Of a stretch of DNA of 64,000 nucleotides, positions 45,891 through 59,195 are shown one piece after another. A program made the translations under genes and the position numbers. Within the stretch, counting starts at the first letter, position 1, and each line of letters begins with the position of its first letter. The notes beneath the pieces were generated by a model. It saw nothing but the letters and a program-made list of their open reading frames with translations, was not told the origin of the DNA and searched no databases. The stretch spans positions 77,786,502 through 77,850,501 of the forward strand of contig CM036201.1 in NCBI GenBank assembly GCA_020631735.1, given 5' to 3'. The stretch comes from Saccharum officinarum. Lineage: Eukaryota > Streptophyta > Magnoliopsida > Poales > Poaceae.

Positions 45891-47480
45891 ATACAGGACG
45901 GAGGTCTGGAGAACACATGGCTCGTTGATTCCAGATGCTCGTGCCACATGACCGAAAGTTCTAAATGGTTCTCTAGCCTCGACCCCGTGCAATGTAAGGA
46001 GTACATCACATTCAGGGATAATAGCAAAGGTAAAGTGCTTTCTCGTGGGATCATTCAGGTCAATGAGAGTTTTGTCTTGAATGATGTTGCTTTGGTTTCG
46101 AACTTGCATTTCAACTTGCTTTCTATTTCGCAACTCCTTCAAGATGGCTTTGAGTGTGCTTTAAGACCGGTTTGTCTTGAGTTCTTGACTCTCAGGGAAA
46201 TCTTGTTTGCCAGATTGTTCCTTTTGGCCGTGTCTTTCGAGCTGATTTTTCTCACTCCTTTGGCTCTTCTCGATGTTTGGTGGCCGGATCCTCCTCTGAG
46301 CTTTGGAAGTGGCATAGGAGACTTGGTCATTTGAGCTTTGACTTACTAGCTAGGTTGAGCTCACTTGATCTAATCCGAGGATTGCCCAAGTTGAAATTTG
46401 AGAAGGATTTGGTGTGTCACCCTTGTCGTCACGGGAAGATGGTTGCCGCTTCTCACCCACCTGTGAATCAAGTCATGACCAAGAAACCCGGCGAGCTACT
46501 TCACATGGACACAGTTGGTCCAGCTCAGGTTTGGTCAGAGGGTGGGAAGTGGTACGTTCTAGTGATCGTGAACGATTTTTCTCGCTACTCTTGGGTGTTT
46601 TCATGGAGGGTAAGGATGAGGCTTTTTCACATGCTCGAGATTTGATTCATCGGTTGCAAAATGAGTTCCCTAAAAATACCATGAGAGCGATTCATAGTGA
46701 TAATGGCATATAATTCAAGAATACTCACTTTGAAACCTTTTGTGCTTCTTTGGGCCTTGAGCATCAGTTTTCCTCTCCCTATGTCCCTCAGCAAAATGGT
46801 GTTGTTGAGCGCAAGAATCGGACCCTTGTTGAGATGGCCAGGACGATGCTCGATGAGCATAGGACTCCTAGGAGATATTGGGCCGAAGCGATCAACATCG
46901 CATGTCATGTTTCTAATCGCATCTTTCTTCGAGCCTTCATGAAGAAAACTTCTTATGAGCTGCGATTCGGTTGATTACCCAAGGTGAGCCACTTTTGAGT
47001 GTTTGGATGCAGGTGTTTCATTCTGAAACAAGGTAATTTAGATAAATTTGAGTCTCGATCCTTGGATGGTGTCTTTCTTGGTTATGCTTTACATTCTCAT
47101 GCATATCGAGTACTTAATCTTGAAACTAACCGAGTCGTAGAGACTTGTGAAGTCACTTTCGACGAGACCATACCTTGTTCTATTCCTGTATTTGAAAGTG
47201 CAGGTGATCAGGAGATTGGTGAGAGCATCTTCGTTGAGGAGAATGAGGAAGATGCTGATTGGGGAGATGCAGAGCCTACTTCTTCGGCTGTTCCAGTCGA
47301 GTCTATGACAACTACTTCGGCTCACGGACCAGATCCATCTTCTTCCACTATATGGGGTCCGCACGAGCCGCCTCCTCAGCCTATGTCGGCTGCACCTAAG
47401 GAGGCCCCAGCAGCTGTTGAGGGGGAGGCGACATCTTTGAGGGAAGCCCCTCGGCACATCCAGCGTCGCCACCCGCCTTA
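45888..47480 (+). pseudogene. pol: Copia protease-integrase (right copy 1), multiple stops
   Basis: The protease reads WLVDSRCSCHMTE, with the same Gly-to-Arg change as on the left. Integrase WHRRLGH, CHPC, MDTVGP and NGVVERKNRT are visible, but the codons after SDNG and two in the region before FGCRCF are stops. Two of these are CGA to TGA changes relative to the left copy, the signature of methyl-cytosine decay. The shared T-run frameshift is near 46600. Confidence 0.87.
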
Positions 47481-49083
47481 AACCATGATTGGCGACATCA
47501 GTCAGCATGTTACATGCTCAAGGTCATATGAAATCTCACATTTCGCTCATTCCGCTTTTGTCGCTAATTTTGAGCCACAAAATGTTGGACACGCACTTTC
47601 TGATCCCGATTGGGTCAATGCTATGCACGAGGAGTTACAAAACTTTGAAAGGAATGAAGTCTGGGTCTTAGTTCCACCTCCACCTGAGTGTCACCCTATA
47701 GGTATAAAATGGGTTTTCAAGAACAAGCAAAGTGAGGATGGAGTGGTGATGAGGAATAAGGCTAGGCTAGTGGCTCAGGGGTTTTGTCAAAAAGAAGGAG
47801 TAGACTTTGAAGAAAGCTTTGCTCCTATGGCCCGTATCGAGGCTATAAGGATGCTCTTAGCTTATGCAGTTTCGAAAGGGTTCAAACTGTATCAAATGGA
47901 TGTGAAGAGCGCCTTTTTGAACGGGTACATAGAGGAAGAGGTGTATGTGAGACAACCCCCGACTTTGAAAATCCCAAGTATCCCAATCATGTTTACAAAC
48001 TCCACAAAGCCTTGTATGGATTGAAACAAGCCCCGAGAGCCTCGTATGAGCGTTTGAAAGCCTTCTTGCTTGCTAAGGGCTTTTAGATGGGTTCCGTAGA
48101 TAAAACTTTGTTTCTCCTCAAGCCGACACACTTTTGGTTCAGATTTACGTGGATGATATCATTTTTGGTGGTTCCTCTCATGCTCTTGTTGCAAAGTTTT
48201 CTGAGACTATGAGCAGGGAATTCGAGATGAGCATAATGGGCGAGTTGACATTCTTCCTCGGGCTGCAAATCAAGCAAACACGTGAAGGAACATTCGTGCA
48301 CCAAGACAAGTAACCAAGGATCTTCTGAGGAAGTTTGATATGGGTGAGGCCAAGCCTCTTTCGACGCCCATGTCGACCACGATGGCCCTGGACAAAGACA
48401 AGGAAGGAGAAGTTGTGGACCAGAAGGAGTACCGAAGCATGATCGGATCGTTGTTGTACCTGACGGCAACGAGACCGGACATCCAGTTCGCGGTCTACTT
48501 GTGCGCGCGCTTTCAGTCTTCACCGCGCACATCGCATCGTCAAGCCGTCAAGCGGATCATGAGGTACCTTCGGTTCACACCCGAATTTGGTCTTTGATTT
48601 TTGGCTTCCTCCTCTCTTTCTCTTTGCGGTTACTCTGATGCAGATTATGCTGGCTGTCGTACTGAGAGGAAGTCCACTTCTGGGACTTGTCAGTTTCTAG
48701 GGTCTTCACTTGTGTCTTGGTCCTCTCGCAAGCAGTCTACTGTAGCCAATCCACCACAGAAGCTGAGTATGTTGCTGCTGCTTGCTTTCCCAGTTGCTTT
48801 GGATGGTTGCTACTTTGCGAGACTTGGCTTAGAGTTTAGGCGAGTGCCTTTGTTCTGTGATAGCACCAGTGCCATATGTGTAGCCAAAAACCCCGTTCTT
48901 CACTCCAAAACCAAGCACATAGAGGTCCGTTTTCACTTCTTGCGAGACCACTATGAGAAAGGGGACATTGACCTTATTCATGTTGACACCCACAACCAGC
49001 TCGCAGATATCTTCACTAAACCCCTTGACCAAACCCAGTTTGCTCGCTTGCGAGGAGAGCTTAGGGTTTGTTATCCTTTTTAG
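47481..49083 (+). pseudogene. pol: Copia reverse transcriptase-RNase H (right copy 1)
   Basis: RT begins [20 protein letters not shown], then [17 protein letters not shown] and YVDD (near 48149). The frame is lost at a C run near 47960, at 48080 (TAG), at 48310 and in RNase H near 48747-48825, where STTEAEYVAA is replaced by shifted sequence. Several losses are one-base contractions of short runs that copy 2 does not share, so some may be base-calling errors. Confidence 0.87.
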
Positions 49084-50531
49084 AAGAGGAAAGTTTGTGG
49101 TTCTTGTACATTAGTTTTTGGTTTTGTTTTTAGTTTAGCTTTTGATTTTGCTTTTGTATCATATTTGCATATCATATCATCATGTATCATATTGCATCTT
49201 GAGCTTCATCCTTATAGTAGCTAGATTGATACTATGCTCTTGTTGGGGATGTTATGGATATATATGATGTGCTTTGCTTAGGCTCACTTTGATCTCTTGA
49301 TATGAGCTAAAAATGCCTCTTTCAATTGTGAACATGAATAACACTTGAAGAAACTTGAAACATGTTCACCACTACTTGTAGCAACTGGCATGAATAGGTG
49401 TGTTGAGAACCCTTTTTGCTTCGTATATATGCTTAGTTGCTACGGCTCATACCTTGAGTTACACACTTGCTTGAGAAACTTGAATTTGTGCTAAAACTTA
49501 AAAAAACAAGGTATGAAAAGATCGGGATGGGTCTTTGATGTCCCATGTCAGAGTATCGAGACAGCTCCCTATTGCACTTAAGGGTGAACTTGAGCTCTGT
49601 AATGGATACCGAGATCACTGTCTTAAGCTTCTGATTGCTTTTGGCATAGGCTTGACATGATTGATAAGTCAGGTTTTGATGGCATCGATAACCTCCCGCA
49701 CACATTTGTTTGACAAACATTGGTGATAAGCTGCATAACTCCGATAAAATTCAATTGATTGAAAATTTGATCAAATCACAAGTTTGTCTCATGACATGAT
49801 GTGTGAACTTTGTTTGGGGTAGTTCACTTTGCATACATGTATAGCACAAGGTTGATCTCCTGTCTATATTTGCTATGTGCTCATTCAGTGGTGGACCCTC
49901 TTTTAAATTGCTCAAACTTGATCAAACTTGCTAAAATGCCATATTTCATCTCATTTGGTCATTTTGAGCATTTGCTAGCACTTGTATTTGTTGCTATATA
50001 TACATGACAGCATCAGCTAGAGCATCTTTTCAATCTACTTGTTATAATCTTGAAGCTTCTGCATTTGTGCATTTCTGCGTTCATAGCATGTTTTGAGGGG
50101 GAGTTGTAATCCTTGGGCTCTAGCTTGATAAGTGCATATGTCAACAAGGGGAGAAGTTTCCACACTCACAATATCACAAGATATGCATTCATTTGAGTGA
50201 GATTGCATTTGTTCAGGGGGAGCTGCACTTGAGTTGCTTTTGCTAGTTGTGTTGAGCCCTTGCCTCTTCTGAAGGGTGTAACCGTTTTTCGGCTTTTCGA
50301 GCTTTGCTAGTGGTGTTGAGCCCGTTGCCTCTTCTTGAGGGCTAGCTTTGTTTTACTTGGTTGCGTCGAGCCATTGCCCATGTCTCGGTGGACCAAGTTT
50401 TGCTCATTTCAAATGACCTGTTTTGGCTTTTCTTTGGCTTTTGGTCATTTGGTTGAGCTCTTTATTTTCTCTTCTTCTTCTTTTTCTTTTGCTCAAGCTG
50501 TTCGTGTATTGGTGTTGACAATGCACTCATC
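49084..50531 (+). other. Post-pol spacer (right copy 1)
   Basis: Mirror of 2311-3726. It contains G-rich purine runs at about 50095, 50147 and 50217 ahead of the true tract at 50532-50542, and the antisense 95-codon ORF at 49433-49720. Confidence 0.7.
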
Positions 50532-50542
50532 AAGGGGGAGAT

Positions 50543-51897
50543 TGCGAACACAAGGTTGACAAGTACCCTTGTGTGTTCGTTTTGTGATGAGTGATTGTCA
50601 ATGTGATCCACGAAGTAGGTTGAGTGGTGACTAATCCTACCTTGGCAAAAGCCTTGTATGCGACATGTCTCTTGGCTTGTGTTGTGCAGGTGTGGAGCAC
50701 GGAGGCGGTAGCCGACGGCGAGGTGAAGGTCAAGGAGGACGTGCCGTGCCGATGGACCAGAGGGGTGAAGGACGGACGTGAGGCTTAGACCGAGGGACCC
50801 GGAGGCCGGGTGGCTAGCCGCGGTGGCTGACACTTGGGACATCGACAAGCGCGAGAAGACATGGGAGTGACTGTGTTGACTGTGGAGGTGACACGTGTCG
50901 AATGGCGGGGGACGCGTATGGAGTACGCTACTCGCGAAGCGGTTTGATGGTTTGGGCCTCAAAACCATCGGAGGCGGGTTTACGGGTTTGGGCCTCAAAA
51001 CCCGGGCGGAGGTTCCGAGGAGGAACGGACGACACGTGGCGGCATCGGGGAGTTCGCGTCGAGGCGAAGCTACCGGTGAGGAGGCGCGGTGGCCGTCGGA
51101 TGAAGATGACACAGGGTTGGACCTTTACGCCCTTGGCTAAATGGTTTGGCTCTTTTGTATACAGGGGCAAAACTGGAAATGTGTAATAGCCCTGTTAAAT
51201 AGGATGAGAGAGCCCCTATCTTCCTCACCTCCTCCATTTTCATTTTCTCCTTTAGGGTTTCTTCCTCTAGGTGCTTGTGTGTAAAAGAGAGAGGTCCACT
51301 AATCCACTGATTAGTGTAAGAACCATGAATCTTTGAGGGAAGGAGGTCCCGAATCCTCCGGTGTCCTCCGGTGTTCGGCAGAGAAATCAATTTGTGAGTT
51401 CATGATGTGTTCTTCGCGTTCTTCATTTTCTCCCCTCTAGTTCTTCCTTTGATTCGTCGTTTCTAGACCATTTTGGTTCGTTTTTGTTGCCTTAATTCGT
51501 GATATGACGTGAGTAGAATCTTTCGACCGAAGGAAATCCATCAATTCCTCACGAGCAAGTAGATCGGAGGATTTCTTGGTCTAGGTCTCAAGAACCGGTG
51601 TTTTTTGTTCTCCTTCGATTTCCCGTTGATTGGCTTCAAATTGGGCGATGACCTCTTAGAGGTAGCTCCCCTACTGTCTTGTGATCATGCTCACCAAATT
51701 TCGTGGCAGTTGGTGAAGATTTGGCCACAAAGCGGAAGATCAAAGAGAGGAAGCGATTTTCGGAGCTCTGTGTTCCTGCTGTTTCGCGATTCGTGGGACA
51801 GTCCGCGGTACTGTAGCGACAGTCCGGGAGTCGAGATTTTTTCTGTGCTTTCATATGCTGCACGGTGTCCGTACTCGCGGACTGTCCGGCCCCCAAG
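50543..51897 (+). repeat. LTR of right element, cut by assembly gap
   Basis: It begins TGCGAACACAAGG after AAGGGGGAGAT (50532-50542) and runs 1355 bp to the Ns. Compared with 59196-60917 it picks up small indels only close to the gap (near 51795, 51818 and 51855). Confidence 0.92.
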
Positions 51898-51997
51898 NNN
51901 NNNNNNNNNNNNNNNNNNNNNNNNNNNNNNNNNNNNNNNNNNNNNNNNNNNNNNNNNNNNNNNNNNNNNNNNNNNNNNNNNNNNNNNNNNNNNNNNN
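51898..51997. other. Assembly gap (100 N)
   Basis: Exactly 100 N; it joins mid-LTR sequence to mid-gag sequence. Confidence 0.98.
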
Positions 51998-54540
51998 TGT
52001 CCACGCATCTCCAGGGATTGATTGGCTTGTTTGGGAGATTTGCGAGGTGCTACTTATGTTGTGCTTGAACCCCGTGCTCGTGTCACGCAAGATCAAAAAG
52101 ATCAGCACAACGCTAATAGCAGAGCTCGCGCAGTTCTTTTCTCGAGTCTTTCGCTTCAGGAGTTTCAAGAGAGTCTCTGATTGTACTACTGCTCGGGAGA
52201 TCTGTGCGAGGCTTCAGAGCTATCACGAGGGGACCGCATATGTCAAAACCAGACTCTACGAGACGTACAAAGAGGGAGTACGAGAACTTCACTCAGCTTG
52301 ATGGCGAGTCCAGCGATGCCATGTTTTCTCGCTTTCAGACCATCGTCAACAAGATACGAGCAAACAAGGCACAGTTACCTTATGATGATCATGAGAGGGC
52401 ACTCAAGCTTCTATATGCCTAGATCGGAAGGTATGGGATGTGAAGGTGACCGCCATCATTGAGTCTTCGGGGTATGAGACTCTCACTGTGGATGAGCTTT
52501 TCAGCAAGCTCAAGTCCACCGAGATCGACTACCAGACCCAAGCCAAGCTCAAGAATCTCTTGCACCGACTATGGCCTTGGTCTTAGGTAATGGCTCAAGT
52601 TCTTTGGCTAACCCTTCACAGGTGTCTTTTGCCTTGTCTTCTTTGGTGTCTGTCATAGAGAACAGATGGAGAGTCTTGGGACGACGAGCTAGCGTTGATC
52701 ATCAGTCGGTTCTCGTGGTTTCACAACAACCGCTTGAATCGCTGGCGTGGTGGTGGTCCGAAGGAAGGATGCTACGACTGTGGAGATCCTGACCACTTCG
52801 TCGCCCACTGCCCCAAGAACAATCACTCCTTCAATAAGTACGACTCCAGCAAGCGCAAGGACAAGCGCGAGTACACCTCCAAGCACAAGTCGAAGGGAGG
52901 ATTCGACAAGGAGGCGCTGAAGAAGAAGTACTTCAAGAAGGCCAAGGCTCAAGAGCGCGCCTTCCTCGCCTCCCTCAGCGACCTCGACAACGACACCGAC
53001 GACGACCGGTCTTCTTCTTCCTCGAGCGATGATGAGTCGAGAAGAGGCGTGAGGACAAGTTGACCGGGCTTTGCTTTGTCGCCAAGTCCATCCATGGAGG
53101 CTACTGCACCATGGCTGTGGATGAAGGGGTGAAGCCCAACAAGGACGTGCTTCCCGGTGACGACGACTCTACCGAGGTAAAACCTCCGTCGATGCTCTTA
53201 TTGCCGAGCTTGATATCATGACCGATACTTTGATGAGTCAAGATAAGCTGCTGAAAATGCTGCTCGTAAGAGGAAAGAGTTTAAGGACAAGCTAGAAGTT
53301 GTAGAGAAAGAGCTTGAGAAAGCTAAGAAGCTTGTTGTTCATGTGTCTGACGAGGTTGAGTGCGATGAATGTGCTGTTCATATGACTAACTTTTCTGAGT
53401 TGCAATCTAAGTATGCTACCTTGTTAGATGAGAACGATGAGCTGAAGGCTAGGTCTAGCTTGTTGGGTTGCGTGCAAGTCTTGTTCAGGCTTGCAATCTG
53501 AGCTGGCAGAGAAGAATGCCAAGATCCTTGCTCTTGAGAAGGCCAGTTCAGATAGCACTGTTGTTGAGTGTGCACGTTATGAGAGTTTGGTGTTGGAGCT
53601 TGAGTCTACAGGCATGACAAGATGAGATCCGAGGAAGACAACACATACCTTTGGTCCATCTTAAATTGGGTGTCTTATAGTGAACCGTAGTTGGGCATGA
53701 TGATGAGCCAGTTCAGACGGGGAACTGGGACATCGGGAGTAGGCTTTGCTCTAGGTGGGAAGGGTGAAAATGTCTATGGAAAAGTTGGTGAATTCAGTGG
53801 TTTGAGCCCAAGTGAGAAACCTTCCACTACTCCCAAATTGATCAAGATCAATCCACCTAAACCTACCGAACCCACTGTGAAAGATGGAGTGTTTGAAGAG
53901 CCTCCAAGAGCTCCACCTCAGAAATAAGTTTGGGTTCTAAAATCGAACCATCTCAGGAACCCACTTGACACTCTACCGAACATCTCTGAGGATCCCCTTC
54001 CTAAAGCCAGAAAGCTACCAAGAGTGACACATACCACAAAAAAGTGAGCCAACAACCACCCAAGAGAGAGGTGAGGTATCACTGTGACTATTGCCATAGG
54101 GTTGGTCATCTTGTTAGTTTTGCTTTAGGAGGAAGAGAGATGAGCGACGGGAGTATGAGTTGAACAACCAAAATATGTACCGCCTGTCCCATGGCGTACA
54201 TGTGCCGCCTGTTCAGAGGTGCAATGCTAGGCCAAGAGGTGCAATGCCTTAAGGTGCTAGGCCTCAGGTTGCTAGACCACGCGGTGGTCATGGTGGTTGT
54301 GCCCGGCGTGGTTCAGATCATGATCAATATTATTTTGGACCTCGTGACAGTGGCTTTCAGTCCTACAGCTCTAGCAGACCACGTTTTTCCCCACTTGGTG
54401 CCCGCTTTCCTCAGATGGGACATGGCATGTTTGGTGTTTTTCCTAACACTTTTCCAGGGCAAATGAGCCAACACTGGTATCCTTCACAGTTTACTAACCC
54501 CAGTGTTGCGCCATTTGCTCATCCTATGTCTTTCTATTGA
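51998..54540 (+). pseudogene. gag: Copia gag and linker (right copy 2), many one-base indels
   Basis: It starts at about gag codon 22 and follows copy 1 to the linker. One-base losses in short runs (near 52047, 52419, 52560, 52661, 52679, 53186 and 53256) and a 3-base loss near 52818 break it into short frames. There are also a few true substitutions against copy 1 (for example near 52886 and 52954). The CCHC knuckle is still readable. Confidence 0.85.
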
Positions 54541-56131
54541 TACAGGACGGAGGTCTGGAGAACACATGGCTCGTTGATTCCAGATGCTCGTGCCACATGA
54601 CCGAAAGTTCTAAATGGTTCTCTAGCCTCGACCCCGTGCAATGTAAGGAGTACATCACATTCAGGGATAATAGCAAAGGTAAAGTGCTTTCTCGTGGGAT
54701 CATTCAGGTCAATGAGAGTTTTGTCTTGAATGATGTTGCTTTGGTTTCGAACTTGCATTTCAACTTGCTTTCTATTTCGCAACTCCTTCAAGATGGCTTT
54801 GAGTGTGCTTTAAGACCGGTTGTCTTGAGTTCTTGACTCTCAGGGAAATCTTGTTTGCCAGATTGTTCCTTTTGGCCGTGTCTTTCGAGCTGATTTTTCT
54901 CACTCCTTTGGCTCTTCTCGATGTTTGGTGGCCGGATCCTCCTCTGAGCTTTGGAAGTGGCATAGGAGACTTGGTCATTTGAGCTTTGACTTACTAGCTA
55001 GGTTGAGCTCACTTGATCTAATCCGAGGATTGCCCAAGTTGAAATTTGAGAAGGATTTGGTGTGTCACCCTTGTCGTCACGGGAAGATGGTTGCCGCTTC
55101 TCACCCACCTGTGAATCAAGTCATGACCAAGAAACCCGGCGAGCTACTTCACATGGACACAGTTGGTCCAGCTCAGGTTTGGTCAGAGGGTGGGAAGTGG
55201 TACGTTCTAGTGATCGTGAACGATTTTTCTCGCTACTCTTGGGTGTTTTCATGGAGGGTAAGGATGAGGCTTTTTCACATGCTCGAGATTTGATTCATCG
55301 GTTGCAAAATGAGTTCCCTAAAAATACCATGAGAGCGATTCATAGTGATAATGGCATATAATTCAAGAATACTCACTTTGAAACCTTTTGTGCTTCTTTG
55401 GGCCTTGAGCATCAGTTTTCCTCTCCCTATGTCCCTCAGCAAATGGTGTTGTTGAGCGCAAGAATCGGACCCTTGTTGAGATGGCCAGGACGATGCTCGA
55501 TGAGCATAGGACTCCTAGGAGATATTGGGCCGAAGCGATCAACATCGCATGTCATGTTTCTAATCGCATCTTTCTTCGAGCCTTCATGAAGAAAACTTCT
55601 TATGAGCTGCGATTCGGTTGATTACCCAAGGTGAGCCACTTTTGAGTGTTTGGATGCAGGTGTTTCATTCTGAAACAAGGTAATTTAGATAAATTTGAGT
55701 CTCGATCCTTGGATGGTGTCTTTCTTGGTTATGCTTTACATTCTCATGCATATCGAGTACTTAATCTTGAAACTAACCGAGTCGTAGAGACTTGTGAAGT
55801 CACTTTCGACGAGACCATACCTTGTTCTATTCCTGTATTTGAAAGTGCAGGTGATCAGGAGATTGGTGAGAGCATCTTCGTTGAGGAGAATGAGGAAGAT
55901 GCTGATTGGGGAGATGCAGAGCCTACTTCTTCGGCTGTTCCAGTCGAGTCTATGACAACTACTTCGGCTCACGGACCAGATCCATCTTCTTCCACTATAT
56001 GGGGTCCGCACGAGCCGCCTCCTCAGCCTATGTCGGCTGCACCTAAGGAGGCCCCAGCAGCTGTTGAGGGGGAGGCGACATCTTTGAGGGAAGCCCCTCG
56101 GCACATCCAGCGTCGCCACCCGCCTTAAACC
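54537..56131 (+). pseudogene. pol: Copia protease-integrase (right copy 2)
   Basis: Same stops as copy 1 (after SDNG, before FGCRCF), so the two share a recent source distinct from the left copy. Additional contractions lie at 54822 and 55441. Confidence 0.85.
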
Positions 56132-57735
56132 ATGATTGGCGACATCAGTCAGCATGTTACATGCTCAAGGTCATATGAAATCTCACATTTCGCTCATTCC
56201 GCTTTTGTCGCTAATTTTGAGCCACAAAATGTTGGACACGCACTTTCTGATCCCGATTGGGTCAATGCTATGCACGAGGAGTTACAAAACTTTGAAAGGA
56301 ATGAAGTCTGGGTCTTAGTTCCACCTCCACCTGAGTGTCACCCTATAGGTATAAAATGGGTTTTCAAGAACAAGCAAAGTGAGGATGGAGTGGTGATGAG
56401 GAATAAGGCTAGGCTAGTGGCTCAGGGGTTTTATCAAAAAGAAGGAGTAGACTTTGAAGAAAGCTTTGCTCCTATGGCCCGTATCGAGGCTATAAGGATG
56501 CTCTTAGCTTATGCAGTTTCGAAAGGGTTCAAACTGTATCAAATGGATGTGAAGAGCGCCTTTTTGAACGGGTACATAGAGGAAGAGGTGTATGTGAGAC
56601 AACCCCCCGACTTTGAAAATCCCAAGTATCCCAATCATGTTTACAAACTCCACAAAGCCTTGTATGGATTGAAACAAGCCCCGAGAGCCTCGTATGAGCG
56701 TTTGAAAGCCTTCTTGCTTGCTAAGGGCTTTTAGATGGGTTCCGTAGATAAAACTTTGTTTCTCCTCAAGCCGACACACTTTTGGTTCAGATTTACGTGG
56801 ATGATATCATTTTTGGTGGTTCCTCTCATGCTCTTGTTGCAAAGTTTTCTGAGACTATGAGCAGGGAATTCGAGATGAGCATAATGGGCGAATTGACATT
56901 CTTCCTCGGGCTGCAAATCAAGCAAACACGTGAAGGAACATTCGTGCACCAAGACAAGTAAACCAAGGATCTTCTGAGGAAGTTTGATATGGGTGAGGCC
57001 AAGCCTCTTTCGACGCCCATGTCGACCACGATGGCCCTGGACAAAGACAAGGAAGGAGAAGTTGTGGACCAGAAGGAGTACCGAAGCATGATCGGATCGT
57101 TGTTGTACCTGACGGCAACGAGACCGGACATCCAGTTCGCGGTCTACTTGTGCGCGCGCTTTCAGTCTTCACCGCGCACATCGCATCGTCAAGCCGTCAA
57201 GCGGATCATGAGGTACCTTCGGTTCACACCCGAATTTGGTCTTTGATTTTTGGCTTCCTCCTCTCTTTCTCTTTGCGGTTACTCTGATGCAGATTATGCT
57301 GGCTGTCGTACTGAGAGGAAGTCCACTTCTGGGACTTGTCAGTTTCTAGGGTCTTCACTTGTGTCTTGGTCCTCTCGCAAGCAGTCTACTGTAGCCCAAT
57401 CCACCACAGAAGCTGAGTATGTTGCTGCTGCTTGCAATTCCCAGTTGCTTTGGATGGTTGCTACTTTGCGAGACTTTGGCTTAGAGTTTAGGCGAGTGCC
57501 TTTGTTCTGTGATAGCACCAGTGCCATATGTGTAGCCAAAAACCCCGTTCTTCACTCCAAAACCAAGCACATAGAGGTCCGTTTTCACTTCTTGCGAGAC
57601 CACTATGAGAAAGGGGACATTGACCTTATTCATGTTGACACCCACAACCAGCTCGCAGATATCTTCACTAAACCCCTTGACCAAACCCAGTTTGCTCGCT
57701 TGCGAGGAGAGCTTAGGGTTTGTTATCCTTTTTAG
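56132..57735 (+). pseudogene. pol: Copia reverse transcriptase-RNase H (right copy 2)
   Basis: RT is open for 200 codons (56132-56734) through [10 protein letters not shown] and [13 protein letters not shown] then interrupts before YVDD. RNase H (57250-57735) is intact, with SDADYAG, STTEAEYVAA and DSTSA, unlike copy 1. Confidence 0.87.
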
Positions 57736-59184
57736 AAGAGGAAAGTTTGTGGTTCTTGTACATTAGTTTTTGGTTTTGTTTTTAGTTTAGCTTTTGATTT
57801 TGCTTTTGTATCATATTTGCATATCATATCATCATGTATCATATTGCATCTTGAGCTTCATCCTTATAGTAGCTAGATTGATACTATGCTCTTGTTGGGG
57901 ATGTTATGGATATATATGATGTGCTTTGCTTAGGCTCACTTTGATCTCTTGATATGAGCTAAAAATGCCTCTTTCAATTGTGAACATGAATAACACTTGA
58001 AGAAACTTGAAACATGTTCACCACTACTTGTAGCAACTGGCATGAATAGGTGTGTTGAGAACCCTTTTTGCTTCGTATATATGCTTAGTTGCTACGGCTC
58101 ATACCTTGAGTTACACACTTGCTTGAGAAACTTGAATTTGTGCTAAAACTTAAAAAAACAAGGTATGAAAAGATCGGGATGGGTCTTTGATGTCCCATGT
58201 CAGAGTATCGAGACAGCTCCCTATTGCACTTAAGGGTGAACTTGAGCTCTGTAATGGATACCGAGATCACTGTCTTAAGCTTCTGATTGCTTTTGGCATA
58301 GGCTTGACATGATTGATAAGTCAGGTTTTGATGGCATCGATAACCTCCCGCACACATTTGTTTGACAAACATTGGTGATAAGCTGCATAACTCCGATAAA
58401 ATTCAATTGATTGAAAATTTGATCAAATCACAAGTTTGTCTCATGACATGATGTGTGAACTTTGTTTGGGGTAGTTCACTTTGCATACATGTATAGCACA
58501 AGGTTGATCTCCTGTCTATATTTGCTATGTGCTCATTCAGTGGTGGACCCTCTTTTAAATTGCTCAAACTTGATCAAACTTGCTAAAATGCCATATTTCA
58601 TCTCATTTGGTCATTTTGAGCATTTGCTAGCACTTGTATTTGTTGCTATATATACATGACAGCATCAGCTAGAGCATCTTTTCAATCTACTTGTTATAAT
58701 CTTGAAGCTTCTGCATTTGTGCATTTCTGCGTTCATAGCATGTTTTGAGGGGGAGTTGTAATCCTTGGGCTCTAGCTTGATAAGTGCATATGTCAACAAG
58801 GGGGAGAAGTTTCCACACTCACAATATCACAAGATATGCATTCATTTGAGTGAGATTGCATTTGTTCAGGGGGAGCTGCACTTGAGTTGCTTTTGCTAGT
58901 TGTGTTGAGCCCTTGCCTCTTCTGAAGGGTGTAACCGTTTTTCGGCTTTTCGAGCTTTGCTAGTGGTGTTGAGCCCGTTGCCTCTTCTTGAGGGCTAGCT
59001 TTGTTTTACTTGGTTGCGTCGAGCCATTGCCCATGTCTCGGTGGACCAAGTTTTGCTCATTTCAAATGACCTGTTTTGGCTTTTCTTTGGCTTTTGGTCA
59101 TTTGGTTGAGCTCTTTATTTTCTCTTCTTCTTCTTTTTCTTTTGCTCAAGCTGTTCGTGTATTGGTGTTGACAATGCACTCATC
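57736..59184 (+). other. Post-pol spacer (right copy 2)
   Basis: It is nearly identical to 49084-50531. Purine-tract look-alikes occur at about 58748, 58797 and 58868; the tract adjoining the LTR is 59185-59195. The antisense 95-codon ORF is at 58085-58372. Confidence 0.7.
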
Positions 59185-59195
59185 AAGGGGGAGAT

